Assembly: GCA_013360465.1 (NCBI GenBank)
Contig: JABWBO010000007.1
Location: forward strand, 1-64,000
Length of the DNA stretch: 64,000 nt
Direction: 5' to 3'
Source: Anaerolineae bacterium
GTDB lineage: Bacteria > Chloroflexota > Anaerolineae > Aggregatilineales > Phototrophicaceae
The translations under genes and the position numbers were made by a program. Below are positions 13,900 through 22,889 of this stretch, in pieces. Each line of letters starts with the position of its first letter. Position 1 is the stretch's first letter. A model generated the notes under the pieces. That model worked only from the letters and a program-made list of their open reading frames with translations, did no database searches and was not told where the DNA came from.

Positions 13900-14736
13900 A
13901 TGACTGACTTGCTGAATGTCCCGGTTGAACGCCGAGTCGTTGAACAACTGGATTGGGCGGTCACACATCTGACCCCCCTGCTAGCGCAGTTTCAGCCGAT
14001 CAGTCTCGCCGATATACAAAGCGCGGCGCTGCTGGACCGCGTGGACACGAAATACATCATGGGGGTCAGTCAGTTGTGCGAGGCATTGGAGACGATGCCG
14101 CGTCACTATTGGGTTCTCGAAATTCAGGGCGTCCGGCTGAATCGCTATCAGACGGTCTACTTCGATACCGATGATTTCGTCCTCTATCAGCAGCATCACA
14201 ACGGGTTTGGGACGCGCTACAAGGTGCGCGCCCGCAAGTATGTCGATTCAAACCTCGCGTTCTTCGAGATCAAGCATCGCACGAACCGACAGCGCACCAT
14301 TAAATCCCGCATCACCATCCCCGACATCAGCCTTCAGATCGAAGACCGGGTCGCGGAATTCGTCAAGGCGAACACCCCTTACCAAGGGCAGGCTTTGGAG
14401 CCAAAGCTGTGGAACGACTACATGCGTGTAACCCTGGTGAGCAAGAACGACTTGGAGCGGCTGACGCTCGACCTGAATATCGCCTTCGGATGGAACGGCT
14501 TGTACAGCGTACTGCCTGGTGTCGCCATCGCCGAGGTCAAACAGGCGCATCTTTCGCGGGGTTCCGAGTTCGTCCAGCAGATGACCCGTCTGGGAGTGCG
14601 CCCCGCCTCGTTCAGCAAGTACACCGCCGGTGTATACACCCTGTATGACCAGGTGAAACACAACGCTTTCAAGCCTCAGATTCGCCGTATTGCCAGGCTC
14701 ATGCAAAGCGAGTTCAGCCATGAATGCTCTCACTGA
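13900..14736 (+). CDS. VTC-domain (polyphosphate polymerase-like) protein
   Basis: This 278-residue protein has a VTC/CYTH-tunnel layout: DRVDTKYIM at the start, QTVYFDTDDF, RYKVRARKY, FFEIKHRTNRQRTIKSRI, then later basic and acidic strands (LDLNIAFGW, VAIAEVKQAH). In yeast Vtc4 such residues bind nucleotide and growing polyphosphate. Bacterial VTC-domain proteins are mostly uncharacterised. GGAG at 13886 supports the ATG at 13900. It is followed with a 17-bp overlap by a DUF4956 membrane protein and then by a CotH kinase gene, a recurring trio in bacteria. Polymerase activity is inferred from fold only. Confidence 0.85.
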   Translation: MTDLLNVPVERRVVEQLDWAVTHLTPLLAQFQPISLADIQSAALLDRVDTKYIMGVSQLCEALETMPRHYWVLEIQGVRLNRYQTVYFDTDDFVLYQQHHNGFGTRYKVRARKYVDSNLAFFEIKHRTNRQRTIKSRITIPDISLQIEDRVAEFVKANTPYQGQALEPKLWNDYMRVTLVSKNDLERLTLDLNIAFGWNGLYSVLPGVAIAEVKQAHLSRGSEFVQQMTRLGVRPASFSKYTAGVYTLYDQVKHNAFKPQIRRIARLMQSEFSHECSH

Positions 14737-15352
14737 AGCCCTGGTAGGTTTCTTGCTGAACCTGATCATCGTCGTGGTGATCGTCAGGTTCATCTACTAC
14801 CCGCAGCAGCGCGATAAGCACTTCGTCTTCACATTTGTCGGGTTCAATACCGTCGTCTTCTTCGTGATGGGGCTGTTGAACGACTCTGCCCTGAGTATCG
14901 GTGCCGGTTTCGGGCTGTTCGCCATCTTCTCGATCTTCCGGTACCGTACCGACGCCATCCCTATCCGCGAGATGACCTACCTCTTCGTGCTGACGGCGCT
15001 TCCGGTCATGAATTCCATTCTGCTGCCCGCCGCAGCCTACGGGGAATTTGCGCTGGTCAACATCGCTGTCGTCACCGTCTTGTTCGTCCTGGAAAAAGGT
15101 TGGGGCTTCAGCTTCGATGTACGCAAAACCATCGTCTATGAACGGATTGAACTGACCCGCCCGGAAAACTGGTCGCTGCTGCTTGCCGATCTGCAAGAGC
15201 GAACCGGGCTGCCGATCAAACGGATCGAGATCGGCGAGCTGAATTTTCTGCGCGACACTGCGCAGATCACCATCTATTTCGACGCCCGCGCCGTTAACCC
15301 AACATCAGTTGGCTTCTCCGTAACATCCATCGCCGCCGCCGCCGATGACTGA
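14720..15352 (+). CDS. DUF4956 membrane protein
   Basis: This 210-residue protein has about four membrane helices in the first 130 residues (starting LVGFLLNLIIVVVIVRFIYY), including the typical FGLFAIFSIFRYRTDAIPIREMTYLF stretch of DUF4956. A cytoplasmic C-terminal domain of about 80 residues is alpha/beta-like. It starts at ATG 14720 inside the end of the VTC gene. DUF4956 is regularly found beside VTC-domain genes, so the two may form one membrane-linked machine, with the VTC protein as the soluble catalytic or sensing part. No function is established. Confidence 0.85.
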   Translation: MNALTEALVGFLLNLIIVVVIVRFIYYPQQRDKHFVFTFVGFNTVVFFVMGLLNDSALSIGAGFGLFAIFSIFRYRTDAIPIREMTYLFVLTALPVMNSILLPAAAYGEFALVNIAVVTVLFVLEKGWGFSFDVRKTIVYERIELTRPENWSLLLADLQERTGLPIKRIEIGELNFLRDTAQITIYFDARAVNPTSVGFSVTSIAAAADD

Positions 15353-15404
15353 ACCACCGACTGCCACACACTGCACCCGGATTACCCACAAGGATTGACG
15401 CCCC

Positions 15405-16997
15405 ATGAAACAGCACCTACTCGCCCTCGCTGCCACCATCCTTCTCGTCATGGTGGCAACGCAAACCCCTTTATCATTGGCGCAAGGAGACACCGCTGCC
15501 CGACCGGATGGGTGGCGAGAAGACTCGCACGGCAGCGAGGTCGATCCAGATTATGCGGTGGTGTTTCCAACGGATGAAGTGAACACCATCACTATCACCA
15601 TCACGCCCGATAACTGGCAGGCGATCCTGGATGATATGACCGAACTATACGGCGGATTTGGGTCGCGCCCCGGCGCAGATCGGATCGGCGGCGGCTTTCC
15701 GGGAGATCGTCTCCAACCGCCGGGTGGGAGCGGACTTGCTCTGCCGCCCGAAGGGTTTCAGCCACCTGAAGGCGACAATCCAGGACAAGTACCACCCGGC
15801 GGTGTACTGCCCGGCGGCTTTCGCCCTCTCGGTGGCGCAGGCGAGAATGTCCTCGGAATCGATCAGAATCCGATCTGGGTGACGGCGACCATCGAGTTCA
15901 ACGGACAGACCTGGACGAATATCGGTTTTCGACTCAAGGGTAATTCGAGCCTGATGAGTTCCTGGTCTGGCGGGCTCTACAAACTGCCCTTCAAGCTAGA
16001 TTTCGACCAGTTCGAAGACGACCACCCGGAAATCGAAAATCAGCGATTCTTCGGTTTCCAGCAGCTGAGCTTTTCAAGCAACTGGAGCGACGACTCGCTG
16101 CTGCGCGAACGGGTCACCGCCGACATCTTCCGCGAAGCCGGCGTTCCCGCTTCCCACACTGCCTTCTATGCGGTCACCATCGATCACGGGTCTGGACCCA
16201 TCTACTTCGGGCTGTACACCGCTGTTGAAGTCGTCGACGACACCGTCATCGAGACGCAGTTTTCCGATGACAGCGGCAACCTCTACAAGCCGGAAGGCAG
16301 CGGCGCGACCTTCGCCCTGGGCGCGTTCAGCGAGGAGTCTTTCGACAAGGAGACCAACCAAGATGAGGAAGATTACAGCGATATCCTAGCCCTCTTCGCA
16401 GCGCTGCATGACGAAACCCGCACCACTGATCCAGAAGCCTGGCGTGCGCAGCTCGAAGCGGTATTCGATGTGGACGTTTTTTTGCGCTGGCTGGCGGTGA
16501 ACACCCTCGTCCAGAACTGGGACACTTACGGCAGAATGGCGCACAACTACTATCTCTATAACGACCCCGCCGACGGACTGCTGACCTGGATTCCCTGGGA
16601 TAACAATATGGCGCTGAGCGAGGGTTTTGGCGGTGGGTTCGGCAGAGGCAGGCAGAACGATTCGCCAGCCAGCAGCGCGCTTGATCTCTCTGCTGTTGAC
16701 GCCGGTTGGTCCCTGATCCGCTTCCTGATGGATGATCCGGTCTATCAGGAGCGCTACGTCGAGGATGTAGAAGAGATCATTCAGGGTGCGTTCGAACCGG
16801 CGAGGATGGAAGCGACCTATCGCGCTCTGCACGACCTGGTTGCTCCATACGTCGTGGGCGAAGATGGCGAAATCGCCGAACACACGCTGCTCAGCTCTCC
16901 GCAGGCATTCGAAAGCTCAGTCGCCGAACTCATCGCGCACGTCAACGCTCGGTATGATCTGGCGCTGGACTATCTCGCCTCGCAGGCTTCGCAGTAG
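15405..16997 (+). CDS. Secreted CotH-family kinase-like protein
   Basis: This 530-residue protein has a signal peptide (first 27 residues, ending LSLAQ). A TITITPDNWQAILDDM strand-helix opens the CotH region. A Gly/Pro-rich insert of about 70 residues (15650-15850) precedes the core, which has GNSSLMSSW, KLPFKLDFDQF, FSNWSDDSLLRERV, FGLYTAVEVVDD, LYKPEGSG and the metal-binding-like WIPWDNNMALSEG. CotH proteins are atypical extracellular protein kinases of spore coats and of many non-spore-formers. It follows the VTC and DUF4956 genes by 52 bp and is probably co-expressed. A bidirectional terminator ends the unit. Confidence 0.88.
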   Translation: MKQHLLALAATILLVMVATQTPLSLAQGDTAARPDGWREDSHGSEVDPDYAVVFPTDEVNTITITITPDNWQAILDDMTELYGGFGSRPGADRIGGGFPGDRLQPPGGSGLALPPEGFQPPEGDNPGQVPPGGVLPGGFRPLGGAGENVLGIDQNPIWVTATIEFNGQTWTNIGFRLKGNSSLMSSWSGGLYKLPFKLDFDQFEDDHPEIENQRFFGFQQLSFSSNWSDDSLLRERVTADIFREAGVPASHTAFYAVTIDHGSGPIYFGLYTAVEVVDDTVIETQFSDDSGNLYKPEGSGATFALGAFSEESFDKETNQDEEDYSDILALFAALHDETRTTDPEAWRAQLEAVFDVDVFLRWLAVNTLVQNWDTYGRMAHNYYLYNDPADGLLTWIPWDNNMALSEGFGGGFGRGRQNDSPASSALDLSAVDAGWSLIRFLMDDPVYQERYVEDVEEIIQGAFEPARMEATYRALHDLVAPYVVGEDGEIAEHTLLSSPQAFESSVAELIAHVNARYDLALDYLASQASQ

Positions 16998-17004
16998 CTT
17001 CTCA

Positions 17005-17039
17005 GGTGAAGCGCCGACGTCATTCTCTGGCGCTTCACC
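17005..17039. terminator. Bidirectional terminator between cotH-like and GH130 genes
   Basis: Perfect 11-bp arms (17005-17015/17029-17039) with a 13-nt loop lie between two convergent genes. T content after the stem is low (CTTCCCTC), so efficiency is uncertain, but placement fits termination for both genes. Confidence 0.6.
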
Positions 17040-17057
17040 CTTCCCTCGCAAGCAGGT

Positions 17058-18065
17058 TCACACTTCCGAGTTCGCTTTGACGAAATCGACCAGTTCGTCG
17101 ACATAGGCAAACGCCAGCCCGGTCACCGTGTCCGCCGCGCCATAGTAGATGGCGATTCGTCCCGTATCCGGGTCAAAGAGGGACGCGCAGGGGAAAACCA
17201 CGTTTGGAACATCCCCGACGCACTCATAGGACATCTGCGGCGACATCAGATACGGTGCGGCGCGATGGATGACCTTCCAGGGCTGGTCCAGGTCGAGCAG
17301 GGCGGCTCCCATGCTGTAGACGTAGCCGTTGCACGACGTGAGTACGCCGTGATAGATCAGCAGCCACCCTTCGCTTGTTTCGATGGGAATCGGTCCAGCG
17401 CCAATCTTGGTACTTTCCCAGCGCCAGGGCTTGGGCTTCATCACGAAGCGGTGACTGCCCCAGTGAATCATATCCGGGCTTTCGCTGTAGAAGATATCGC
17501 CGAACGGCGTGTGCCCGGTATCGCTGGGGCGGCTGAGCATGGCGTACTTGCCGTTGATCTTGCGAGGGAACAGGACGCCGTTGCGGTTATAAGGCAGGAA
17601 GGCATTTTCGATGAAGTGGAACTCCTCGAAATCGTGGGTATAGCCGATCCCGATGGTGGGTCCGTGATAGCCATTGCACCACGTGACGTAGTACCGATCT
17701 TCTAGCCACACGACGCGCGGATCATAGCGATGAACGAACTCGCTCAGTTCGGCGTCCTTGAATCTCCATTCGATGGGACGATCCCCAATCTGCCAACTGA
17801 AGCCATCTTCACTGCGCCCGACGTGCAGCGTCATGATGCGCCGGGTGTCGTCCACACGGAACACCCCGGCGAATTTCCCCTGATGCGCGACAGCCGCGCT
17901 GTTGAAAATGCTGTTCGAAGTCGGCGTCGCATCGCGGCGGATGATCGGATTACCGCTGTAGCGCCAGAGGACCGCGCAGGACTCTTTGGGGCGATCTTGC
18001 CAGGGAATATTGGGCAGCGGGCTGCCGATCATCTGAACACGAGGAGAATTCACTTGGTTAATCAT
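17058..18065 (-). CDS. GH130 beta-mannoside phosphorylase-family protein
   Basis: This 335-residue protein has the five-bladed beta-propeller features of GH130: [37 protein letters not shown] (the Asp after the Arg-Tyr is the likely general acid), [19 protein letters not shown], and [14 protein letters not shown] near the end. GH130 enzymes split beta-1,2- or beta-1,4-mannosides with phosphate, or hydrolyse them. It is cytoplasmic, with no signal peptide. It is divergent from the LacI-type regulator, so it probably belongs to that regulon. ATG 18065 is preferred over an upstream TTG because GAAGGAT lies before it. The exact linkage cannot be told. Confidence 0.85.
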   Translation of the reverse strand: MINQVNSPRVQMIGSPLPNIPWQDRPKESCAVLWRYSGNPIIRRDATPTSNSIFNSAAVAHQGKFAGVFRVDDTRRIMTLHVGRSEDGFSWQIGDRPIEWRFKDAELSEFVHRYDPRVVWLEDRYYVTWCNGYHGPTIGIGYTHDFEEFHFIENAFLPYNRNGVLFPRKINGKYAMLSRPSDTGHTPFGDIFYSESPDMIHWGSHRFVMKPKPWRWESTKIGAGPIPIETSEGWLLIYHGVLTSCNGYVYSMGAALLDLDQPWKVIHRAAPYLMSPQMSYECVGDVPNVVFPCASLFDPDTGRIAIYYGAADTVTGLAFAYVDELVDFVKANSEV

Positions 18066-18095
18066 AATTGACGAAACATCCTTCAATCGAGCTGC

Positions 18096-18134
18096 TTGAC
18101 AAAGTACTCATTCGAGTCTAATCTTGAACTAGTT
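18096..18134 (+). promoter_or_regulatory. Promoter and possible operator of the LacI-family regulator gene
   Basis: A consensus -35 TTGACA (18096-18101) is followed by TCTAAT (18117-18122, 15-bp spacer) or TAATCT (18119-18124, 17-bp spacer). Over the -10 lies an imperfect inverted repeat, TTCGAG...CTTGAA (18111-18128), and the perfect palindrome AACTAGTT (18127-18134). These are good candidates for autoregulation by the LacI-type protein and for control of the divergent GH130 gene. Confidence 0.55.
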
Positions 18135-18167
18135 TTCGTACAAGTTCGATTTGTTCGATGCGGAATT

Positions 18168-19202
18168 ATGGCTAAGAATCCCACACTTCGTGATATTGCT
18201 GCCAAAGCCGATGTGGCGCTGAGTACCGTGTCACAGGTTTTGAACAACCGCGCCAACGTTTCTGCCGAGACGCGCGACCGCGTACTGCGCGCCGCCAGCG
18301 AACTTGGCTACCGGCAGAAGGTCTTCACCAACGCCCAGCTCATCCCAGAGATCTCGACTGTTGGGCTGCTGACCAAGCGGCACAACAATCAGCCGCTCAT
18401 TGTGAATCCTTTCTACTCGTACATCATCGCCGGCGTCGAACGCGAATGTCAGCGCCACAACATGAATCTGATGTACGCCAATGTCGAGGTTGACGAACGT
18501 AATCACACGCAGACCTGGCCCGCCATGCTGCTCAACGAAGCCGTCGATGGGGTAATCGTGCTGGGCGCATTCCTGGAAGAAGCCATCGCCGACATCAGCA
18601 GCCGCGCCAAGAGCAGCATCGTGCTGGTCGATGCCTACACAGCACAGGAATCCGGTTTCGACAGCGTGGTGATCGACAACTTCAACGGTGCGGCCAGCGC
18701 AGTGTCGCATCTGATCCAGAACGGACACCGCCAGATCGGACTGATCGGCAGCAGCCCCGATTCCTATCCCAGTGTGCTGGAGCGCCGCCGGGGTTACTTG
18801 TCAGCCCTTGCCCAGCACAGCATTCATGAGACGTACGTCGAAGAAGGCGCACTCAGCAGGGTCGATGGCTTCGAGGCAGCGCTTCGCCTGCTGCGCCGTC
18901 ATCCCCAGATCACCGCCATATTTGCCTGCAACGACGAAACCGCCCTCGGCGTCATGAGCGGCGCGCGCGAGTTAGGCTATCGCATGCCAGAGGACCTGTC
19001 GATTGTCGGCTTCGACGACATTGATCTGGCGCAGGAAGTCGTGCCTGCGCTGACCACCGTACATGTGGACAAAGTGCTGATGGGCACGATGGCGCTGCGT
19101 CTCCTGCGTGACCGCCATTCCGACCCGGATCGTTCGTCGATCACCGCTGTCGTCGCGACTCAACTCATCCTGCGTGACAGCGTACGCAAGATTGGAGATT
19201 AG
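18168..19202 (+). CDS. LacI-family transcriptional regulator
   Basis: This 344-residue protein has an N-terminal LacI HTH (TLRDIAAKADVALSTVSQVLNN, then the hinge RVLRAASELGYRQ). The periplasmic-binding-protein-like effector domain includes NPFYSYIIAGVERE, DGVIVLGAF, VSHLIQNGHRQIGLIG, ITAIFACNDETALGVMSGARELGYR and SIVGFDDID. These are standard features of sugar-responsive repressors. It lies between the GH130 gene and the sugar ABC genes, so it probably controls both with a mannoside or related sugar as effector. The start was placed at ATG 18168 because the HTH begins there and the in-frame sequence upstream is not conserved-looking. Confidence 0.93.
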   Translation: MAKNPTLRDIAAKADVALSTVSQVLNNRANVSAETRDRVLRAASELGYRQKVFTNAQLIPEISTVGLLTKRHNNQPLIVNPFYSYIIAGVERECQRHNMNLMYANVEVDERNHTQTWPAMLLNEAVDGVIVLGAFLEEAIADISSRAKSSIVLVDAYTAQESGFDSVVIDNFNGAASAVSHLIQNGHRQIGLIGSSPDSYPSVLERRRGYLSALAQHSIHETYVEEGALSRVDGFEAALRLLRRHPQITAIFACNDETALGVMSGARELGYRMPEDLSIVGFDDIDLAQEVVPALTTVHVDKVLMGTMALRLLRDRHSDPDRSSITAVVATQLILRDSVRKIGD

Positions 19203-19339
19203 CACCCCTGGTGGGTGAGTAATCGCGCTTTCTTCTCAAAGTGCCGTGTCGAAAGGAGTCGCTTCAAAGAATACGTCAGGCTCGTCGCTCAACACCCCCC
19301 TTGCTGGCGTTTGGTCCATAATTCGCTTAGGGAGTTAGT

Positions 19340-20575
19340 ATGATGAAACAGCACAAAGTTCTTCTCGCTATCACAGTTCTGGTTACGCTCATGTTTACCA
19401 TGACCGCCAGCGCTCAAGACGGCATCACCTTCTGGCTGACCGGCGACGATACCGGCGCAGCCATCCTTCAGGAAGTCGCCAACGTCTGGTCAGAAACGTC
19501 GGGTGTCCCGGTGACAGTGACCGCTGTCGGTTGGGGCGATGCCTATGCCCAGTCGCTCGCCGCAGTCGCCGATGGTTCCGGCGCCGACATCATCGCCGGC
19601 GGCATGAGCTGGGGCATTTCGCTTGGCGGGCTGGGTGGGATGGTCGATCTGGGTGAACGCTTCCCCGACCAGATCGCGCAGATTGCCGAGATCAGCAATC
19701 CCGCGTTTTACAGCGCAATTCTGACCACAGCGAGCAACGTTTATTTTGTCCCCTACAACCTCGACACAATGCTGATGTACTACCGCCCTGCCAAGTTCGA
19801 GGCGGCGGGCGTCGCCGTCCCGGCGACCTGGGACGACGTCGCGGCGGCGGCTGAAGCTGGGCTGCGCGGCGGCTGGAGCTGGGGCAACACCAGCTGGCTC
19901 GGTTTCCAGAGTATTCTCAAGCAGGCGGGCGGCGACTGGTATGCTGCCGACTGCAGCGCGGCGGCGATCAACAGCGATGAGGCGCTGACGGCGCTCGAAT
20001 ACTACACCGCGCTGTACGAAGAATACGGCTTCCCGGCGGAACAAGCATCGGTTGCCGACGGCTTCGCGGCGGATACGCTCGATTATGCCATCGACGGTGA
20101 ATGGCTGGCGACCGGCATCAACGCCGCGCACCCTGAACTCGAAGGGCAGTGGAGCGTCGCGCCGCTGCCGGCTGGTCCTGCCGGAAGCTTCAACGCCTTC
20201 ATTGGCGGCAAGGGTATGGGCATTTTCTCGTATTCACAGAACGTGGATGCCGCCTTTGAGCTGATGCTGTTCCTCAGCACTCCCGAAGCCCAGCAGATGC
20301 TGACCGAGCAGTCGATTGCGATGGCGAATCAGATTCACGTCCCGCCGCAGCCGGAAAACTACCAGTTCATCAAAGGTGGCGATGATGTCAACGCGGCGCT
20401 TTCGGCGCAGCTTGGCGACGCCGCCGGTCCATCCAACTGCGCTGGTTGGGAAGAAAGCAACGCCGAGATCGACCTGGTGATTCAGTCGGTCCTGTTTGAA
20501 GGCATGGCTTTCGAAGATGCCCTGGCGGAGATGGAAGACATCCTGAACGCCGGTCTTGAAGAGTTCGGCAGCTAG
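19340..20575 (+). CDS. Sugar ABC transporter substrate-binding protein (family 1)
   Basis: This 411-residue protein has a signal peptide (LLAITVLVTLMFTMTASA) without a lipobox Cys. The body shows extracellular binding-protein family 1 features: FWLTGDDTGAAILQEVANVWSE, WGDAYAQSLAAVADGSGADI, VPYNLDTMLMYYR, FIGGKGMGIFS and FLSTPEAQQML. It starts at the first of two ATGs, with AGGGAG upstream. It heads a cluster with two permease genes, and the 196-bp gap after it carries a hairpin, a common way to make more binding protein than permease. Ligand is inferred from neighbours to be a manno-oligosaccharide or similar glycan fragment. Confidence 0.92.
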   Translation: MMKQHKVLLAITVLVTLMFTMTASAQDGITFWLTGDDTGAAILQEVANVWSETSGVPVTVTAVGWGDAYAQSLAAVADGSGADIIAGGMSWGISLGGLGGMVDLGERFPDQIAQIAEISNPAFYSAILTTASNVYFVPYNLDTMLMYYRPAKFEAAGVAVPATWDDVAAAAEAGLRGGWSWGNTSWLGFQSILKQAGGDWYAADCSAAAINSDEALTALEYYTALYEEYGFPAEQASVADGFAADTLDYAIDGEWLATGINAAHPELEGQWSVAPLPAGPAGSFNAFIGGKGMGIFSYSQNVDAAFELMLFLSTPEAQQMLTEQSIAMANQIHVPPQPENYQFIKGGDDVNAALSAQLGDAAGPSNCAGWEESNAEIDLVIQSVLFEGMAFEDALAEMEDILNAGLEEFGS

Positions 20576-20601
20576 AGGGCGAATTCGGCGGATCGCCCTC
20601 T
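20574..20601 (+). terminator. Intra-operon hairpin after the binding-protein gene
   Basis: Nine-base-pair arms (20574-20582/20593-20601) with a 10-nt loop start in the stop codon of the binding-protein gene. No T run follows, so it is probably an mRNA 3'-end stabiliser or partial terminator, not a full stop. The rest of the gap to 20771 shows nothing else. Confidence 0.5.
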
Positions 20602-20771
20602 CTCCTCGTCCCTGCCTGATGCTACAGTCCGGCAAGGGGCGAGGGATTAGGCGGGGATCCGCCGGATGGGTTCCTCGTGCATCCCCAAAAGTGATCTCCT
20701 CCAAAGAGGATGCTGAGGCGGTTGTCTCATCATCTTCTCCCGTGTGCTGAACCTCACTGGAGCAGGAATTT

Positions 20772-21965
20772 ATGAGCGCACAAACCTACCCTGGCAGACG
20801 ATCAGGCGCAGCGTCCCTCCACAGGCAGCCCGCTTCGATCCTACAGCGTATCTGGCGGTCGCGCGTTTCCTACATAATGCTTTTGCCGATGTTGCTGCCC
20901 TTCGCTTTCTTCGTGCTGCTGCCCCTTATTCAATCTGCGCTGGTCAGCTTTCAGGATTACAGCGCCGTGAAAACCGACGAGCCGGAATATATCGGCTTTG
21001 AAAACTACGTGAACCTGCTGAGTCTGGAACTGCGCGAACAACCGGCGTTGTTCGACGATGCGACCGGAGAACGGATGTATCTGTGCGGGCGGCGGCGCAT
21101 CCCCCAGAGCGAGGTCACGGCATACGAATCCGAAGAAGGGGCTACCTGCTCCGAGGCATTCGTCTCCCCGCGCGACCTGCTCAGCGACGGCTATCGCGAA
21201 TGGCAGACCTTCACCCTGCTGGGCAAACAGGTTGTCCTTGGCGCGCGTGACCCGCGCTTCTGGACTTCCATCGCCAACACCTTCGTATTCGTGTTCTATA
21301 CGGTGATCGGCAAGCTCGTCTTCGGTCTAGCTGTCGCGCTGGCGCTCCGTAAGCAGACGCGCTTCAACTATGTGTTACGGTTGATCTTCTTCCTGCCGTC
21401 CGTCACCGCCAGCATCGCCGTGACCGTCGTCTGGGGGTGGATTTTCAAAGGGCAGCCGTATGGGCTGATCAACTATATGCTGCTGCAAAGCGGCGCAATC
21501 ACCGAGTCCATCTCCTTCCTCAACGATGCTGCCTGGACGATGCCCATCCTGGTCGCCATGACGATCTGGGGCGGCATCGGCTACAACATGATCCTGTTCC
21601 TCGCCGGACTGCAAAACATCAACCCGGAACTGTACGAAGTCGCGGCGATTGACGGGGCGGGTCCCTGGGCGATCTTCAGCCGCATTACCCTGCCGCTGCT
21701 CCGCCCCACAACGCTCTACGTCCTGATCACCAGCATCATCGGCGGCTTCCAGGTCTTCGAAGCGGTCTACATCCTCTTCGCCACGTCAGAGGGCATGGGC
21801 GGCGTCCTGGATTCTGGACTGACCGTCGTACCTTACCTCTACGACTCCGGTTTCCGGCTCTTCCAGATGGGTTACGCCTCCGCTATTGCCTGGATTCTCT
21901 TCGCCATCATCTTCGTACTCACCCTGATCAATCTGCGCGTCGGACGCGCCAGTGAGGCTTACTGA
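20772..21965 (+). CDS. Sugar ABC transporter permease, MalF/UgpA type
   Basis: This 397-residue protein has a first helix at about 35-58 (YIMLLPMLLPFAFFVLLPLI). A long hydrophilic insert (about residues 65-165, with Cys105 and Cys126) precedes the remaining helices. The EAA loop YEVAAIDGAGPWAIFSRITLPLLRP contacts the ATPase. The insert is longer than in most UgpA-like permeases and may contact the binding protein, as MalF-P2 does. It pairs with the next gene, which starts 2 nt after this stop. No ATPase gene is nearby, so a shared MsmK-type ATPase elsewhere in the genome is expected. Confidence 0.92.
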   Translation: MSAQTYPGRRSGAASLHRQPASILQRIWRSRVSYIMLLPMLLPFAFFVLLPLIQSALVSFQDYSAVKTDEPEYIGFENYVNLLSLELREQPALFDDATGERMYLCGRRRIPQSEVTAYESEEGATCSEAFVSPRDLLSDGYREWQTFTLLGKQVVLGARDPRFWTSIANTFVFVFYTVIGKLVFGLAVALALRKQTRFNYVLRLIFFLPSVTASIAVTVVWGWIFKGQPYGLINYMLLQSGAITESISFLNDAAWTMPILVAMTIWGGIGYNMILFLAGLQNINPELYEVAAIDGAGPWAIFSRITLPLLRPTTLYVLITSIIGGFQVFEAVYILFATSEGMGGVLDSGLTVVPYLYDSGFRLFQMGYASAIAWILFAIIFVLTLINLRVGRASEAY

Positions 21966-21967
21966 TC

Positions 21968-22861
21968 ATGGAGCAGACTGCTCGCTCGACCACAGTTCTG
22001 CGCTGGATGGGGATGGCGCTGATCGTGCTGATGGCGCTGATCATCCTGATCCCCTACTACTGGATGGTGTTAGGCGCTTTCAAAACCGTGCCGGAACTCA
22101 ACCGCATTCCGCCGACCTTCATCATCGAAGCGCCGACACTCAACAGCTTCTACGATCCGCTGGGCGAACTCCCGCCAGATCACACGCGCGGCTTGTTTCA
22201 GATTTATCCGGGGACGGAAGGCGGCTTCTTCCGCTACGTCTTCAACAGCATGTTCGTCTCTGGCGCGATCACAGTATGTGCCCTGTTCATTGCGGCGCTG
22301 GCGGCATACGTCCTGGCGAAACATCACTTTCCCGGTCGTAATTTCTTCTTTCTGCTCTTCATCGCGTCGATGATGATCCCCTGGCAGGTGACCATCATCC
22401 CGAACTTCCTGAACGTAAGCAGGTACATCGGGCTGGACACTTACGGCGCGCTGATCATCCCGGCGCTGCCCAAGGCGTTCGCGCTCTTCTTCCTGCGCCA
22501 GTACATGCTGTCGATGCCCGACGAGATGATCGAAGCGGCGCGGCTTGATGGCGCAGGGGAGTTCCGCATCTTTCTGAGGATGATCCTGCCCCTGGTGGGT
22601 CCTGCGCTGGTCTCTATGGGCTTGTTTATCTGGCTCAACGAGTGGAACAACCTCGTCTGGCCCCTGGTGACCATGCGTTCGGAAGAGATGCGCACCCTGC
22701 CGCTCATCATGACGACGATGAACGATCCCTTCGCCGCCGCGACAAAACAGGGAGTGGCGATGGCGTCGGCGCTGCTCACCTCCATCCCGACGGTGATCCT
22801 CTTCATCCTTTTCCAGAAACAGTTCGTGCAGGGTATCGCCGTTGTGAGCGTCAAGGGATGA
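21968..22861 (+). CDS. Sugar ABC transporter permease, MalG/UgpE type
   Basis: This 297-residue protein has six helices and the EAA motif MIEAARLDGAGEFRIFLRMILPLVGPAL split over the usual cytoplasmic loop. The N-terminal helix (MALIVLMALIILIPYYWMVLGAFK) and the last one (ALLTSIPTVILFILFQKQFVQGIAVVSVKG) are typical of this group. An extra segment between helices 1 and 2 (RIPPTFIIEAPTLNSFYDPLGELPPDH) is usual. It is co-translated with the preceding permease. The following glycosidase gene begins 28 bp later and is likely in the same transcript. Confidence 0.93.
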   Translation: MEQTARSTTVLRWMGMALIVLMALIILIPYYWMVLGAFKTVPELNRIPPTFIIEAPTLNSFYDPLGELPPDHTRGLFQIYPGTEGGFFRYVFNSMFVSGAITVCALFIAALAAYVLAKHHFPGRNFFFLLFIASMMIPWQVTIIPNFLNVSRYIGLDTYGALIIPALPKAFALFFLRQYMLSMPDEMIEAARLDGAGEFRIFLRMILPLVGPALVSMGLFIWLNEWNNLVWPLVTMRSEEMRTLPLIMTTMNDPFAAATKQGVAMASALLTSIPTVILFILFQKQFVQGIAVVSVKG

Positions 22862-22889
22862 TCCCGCCTTCTGGAGGCTGCGTAACGTC

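Noticed and set aside
3569-13900. Direct repeats or tRNA flanking the island
   Set aside because: Both flanks were compared by eye. No shared block longer than a few bases and no tRNA-like sequence was found.
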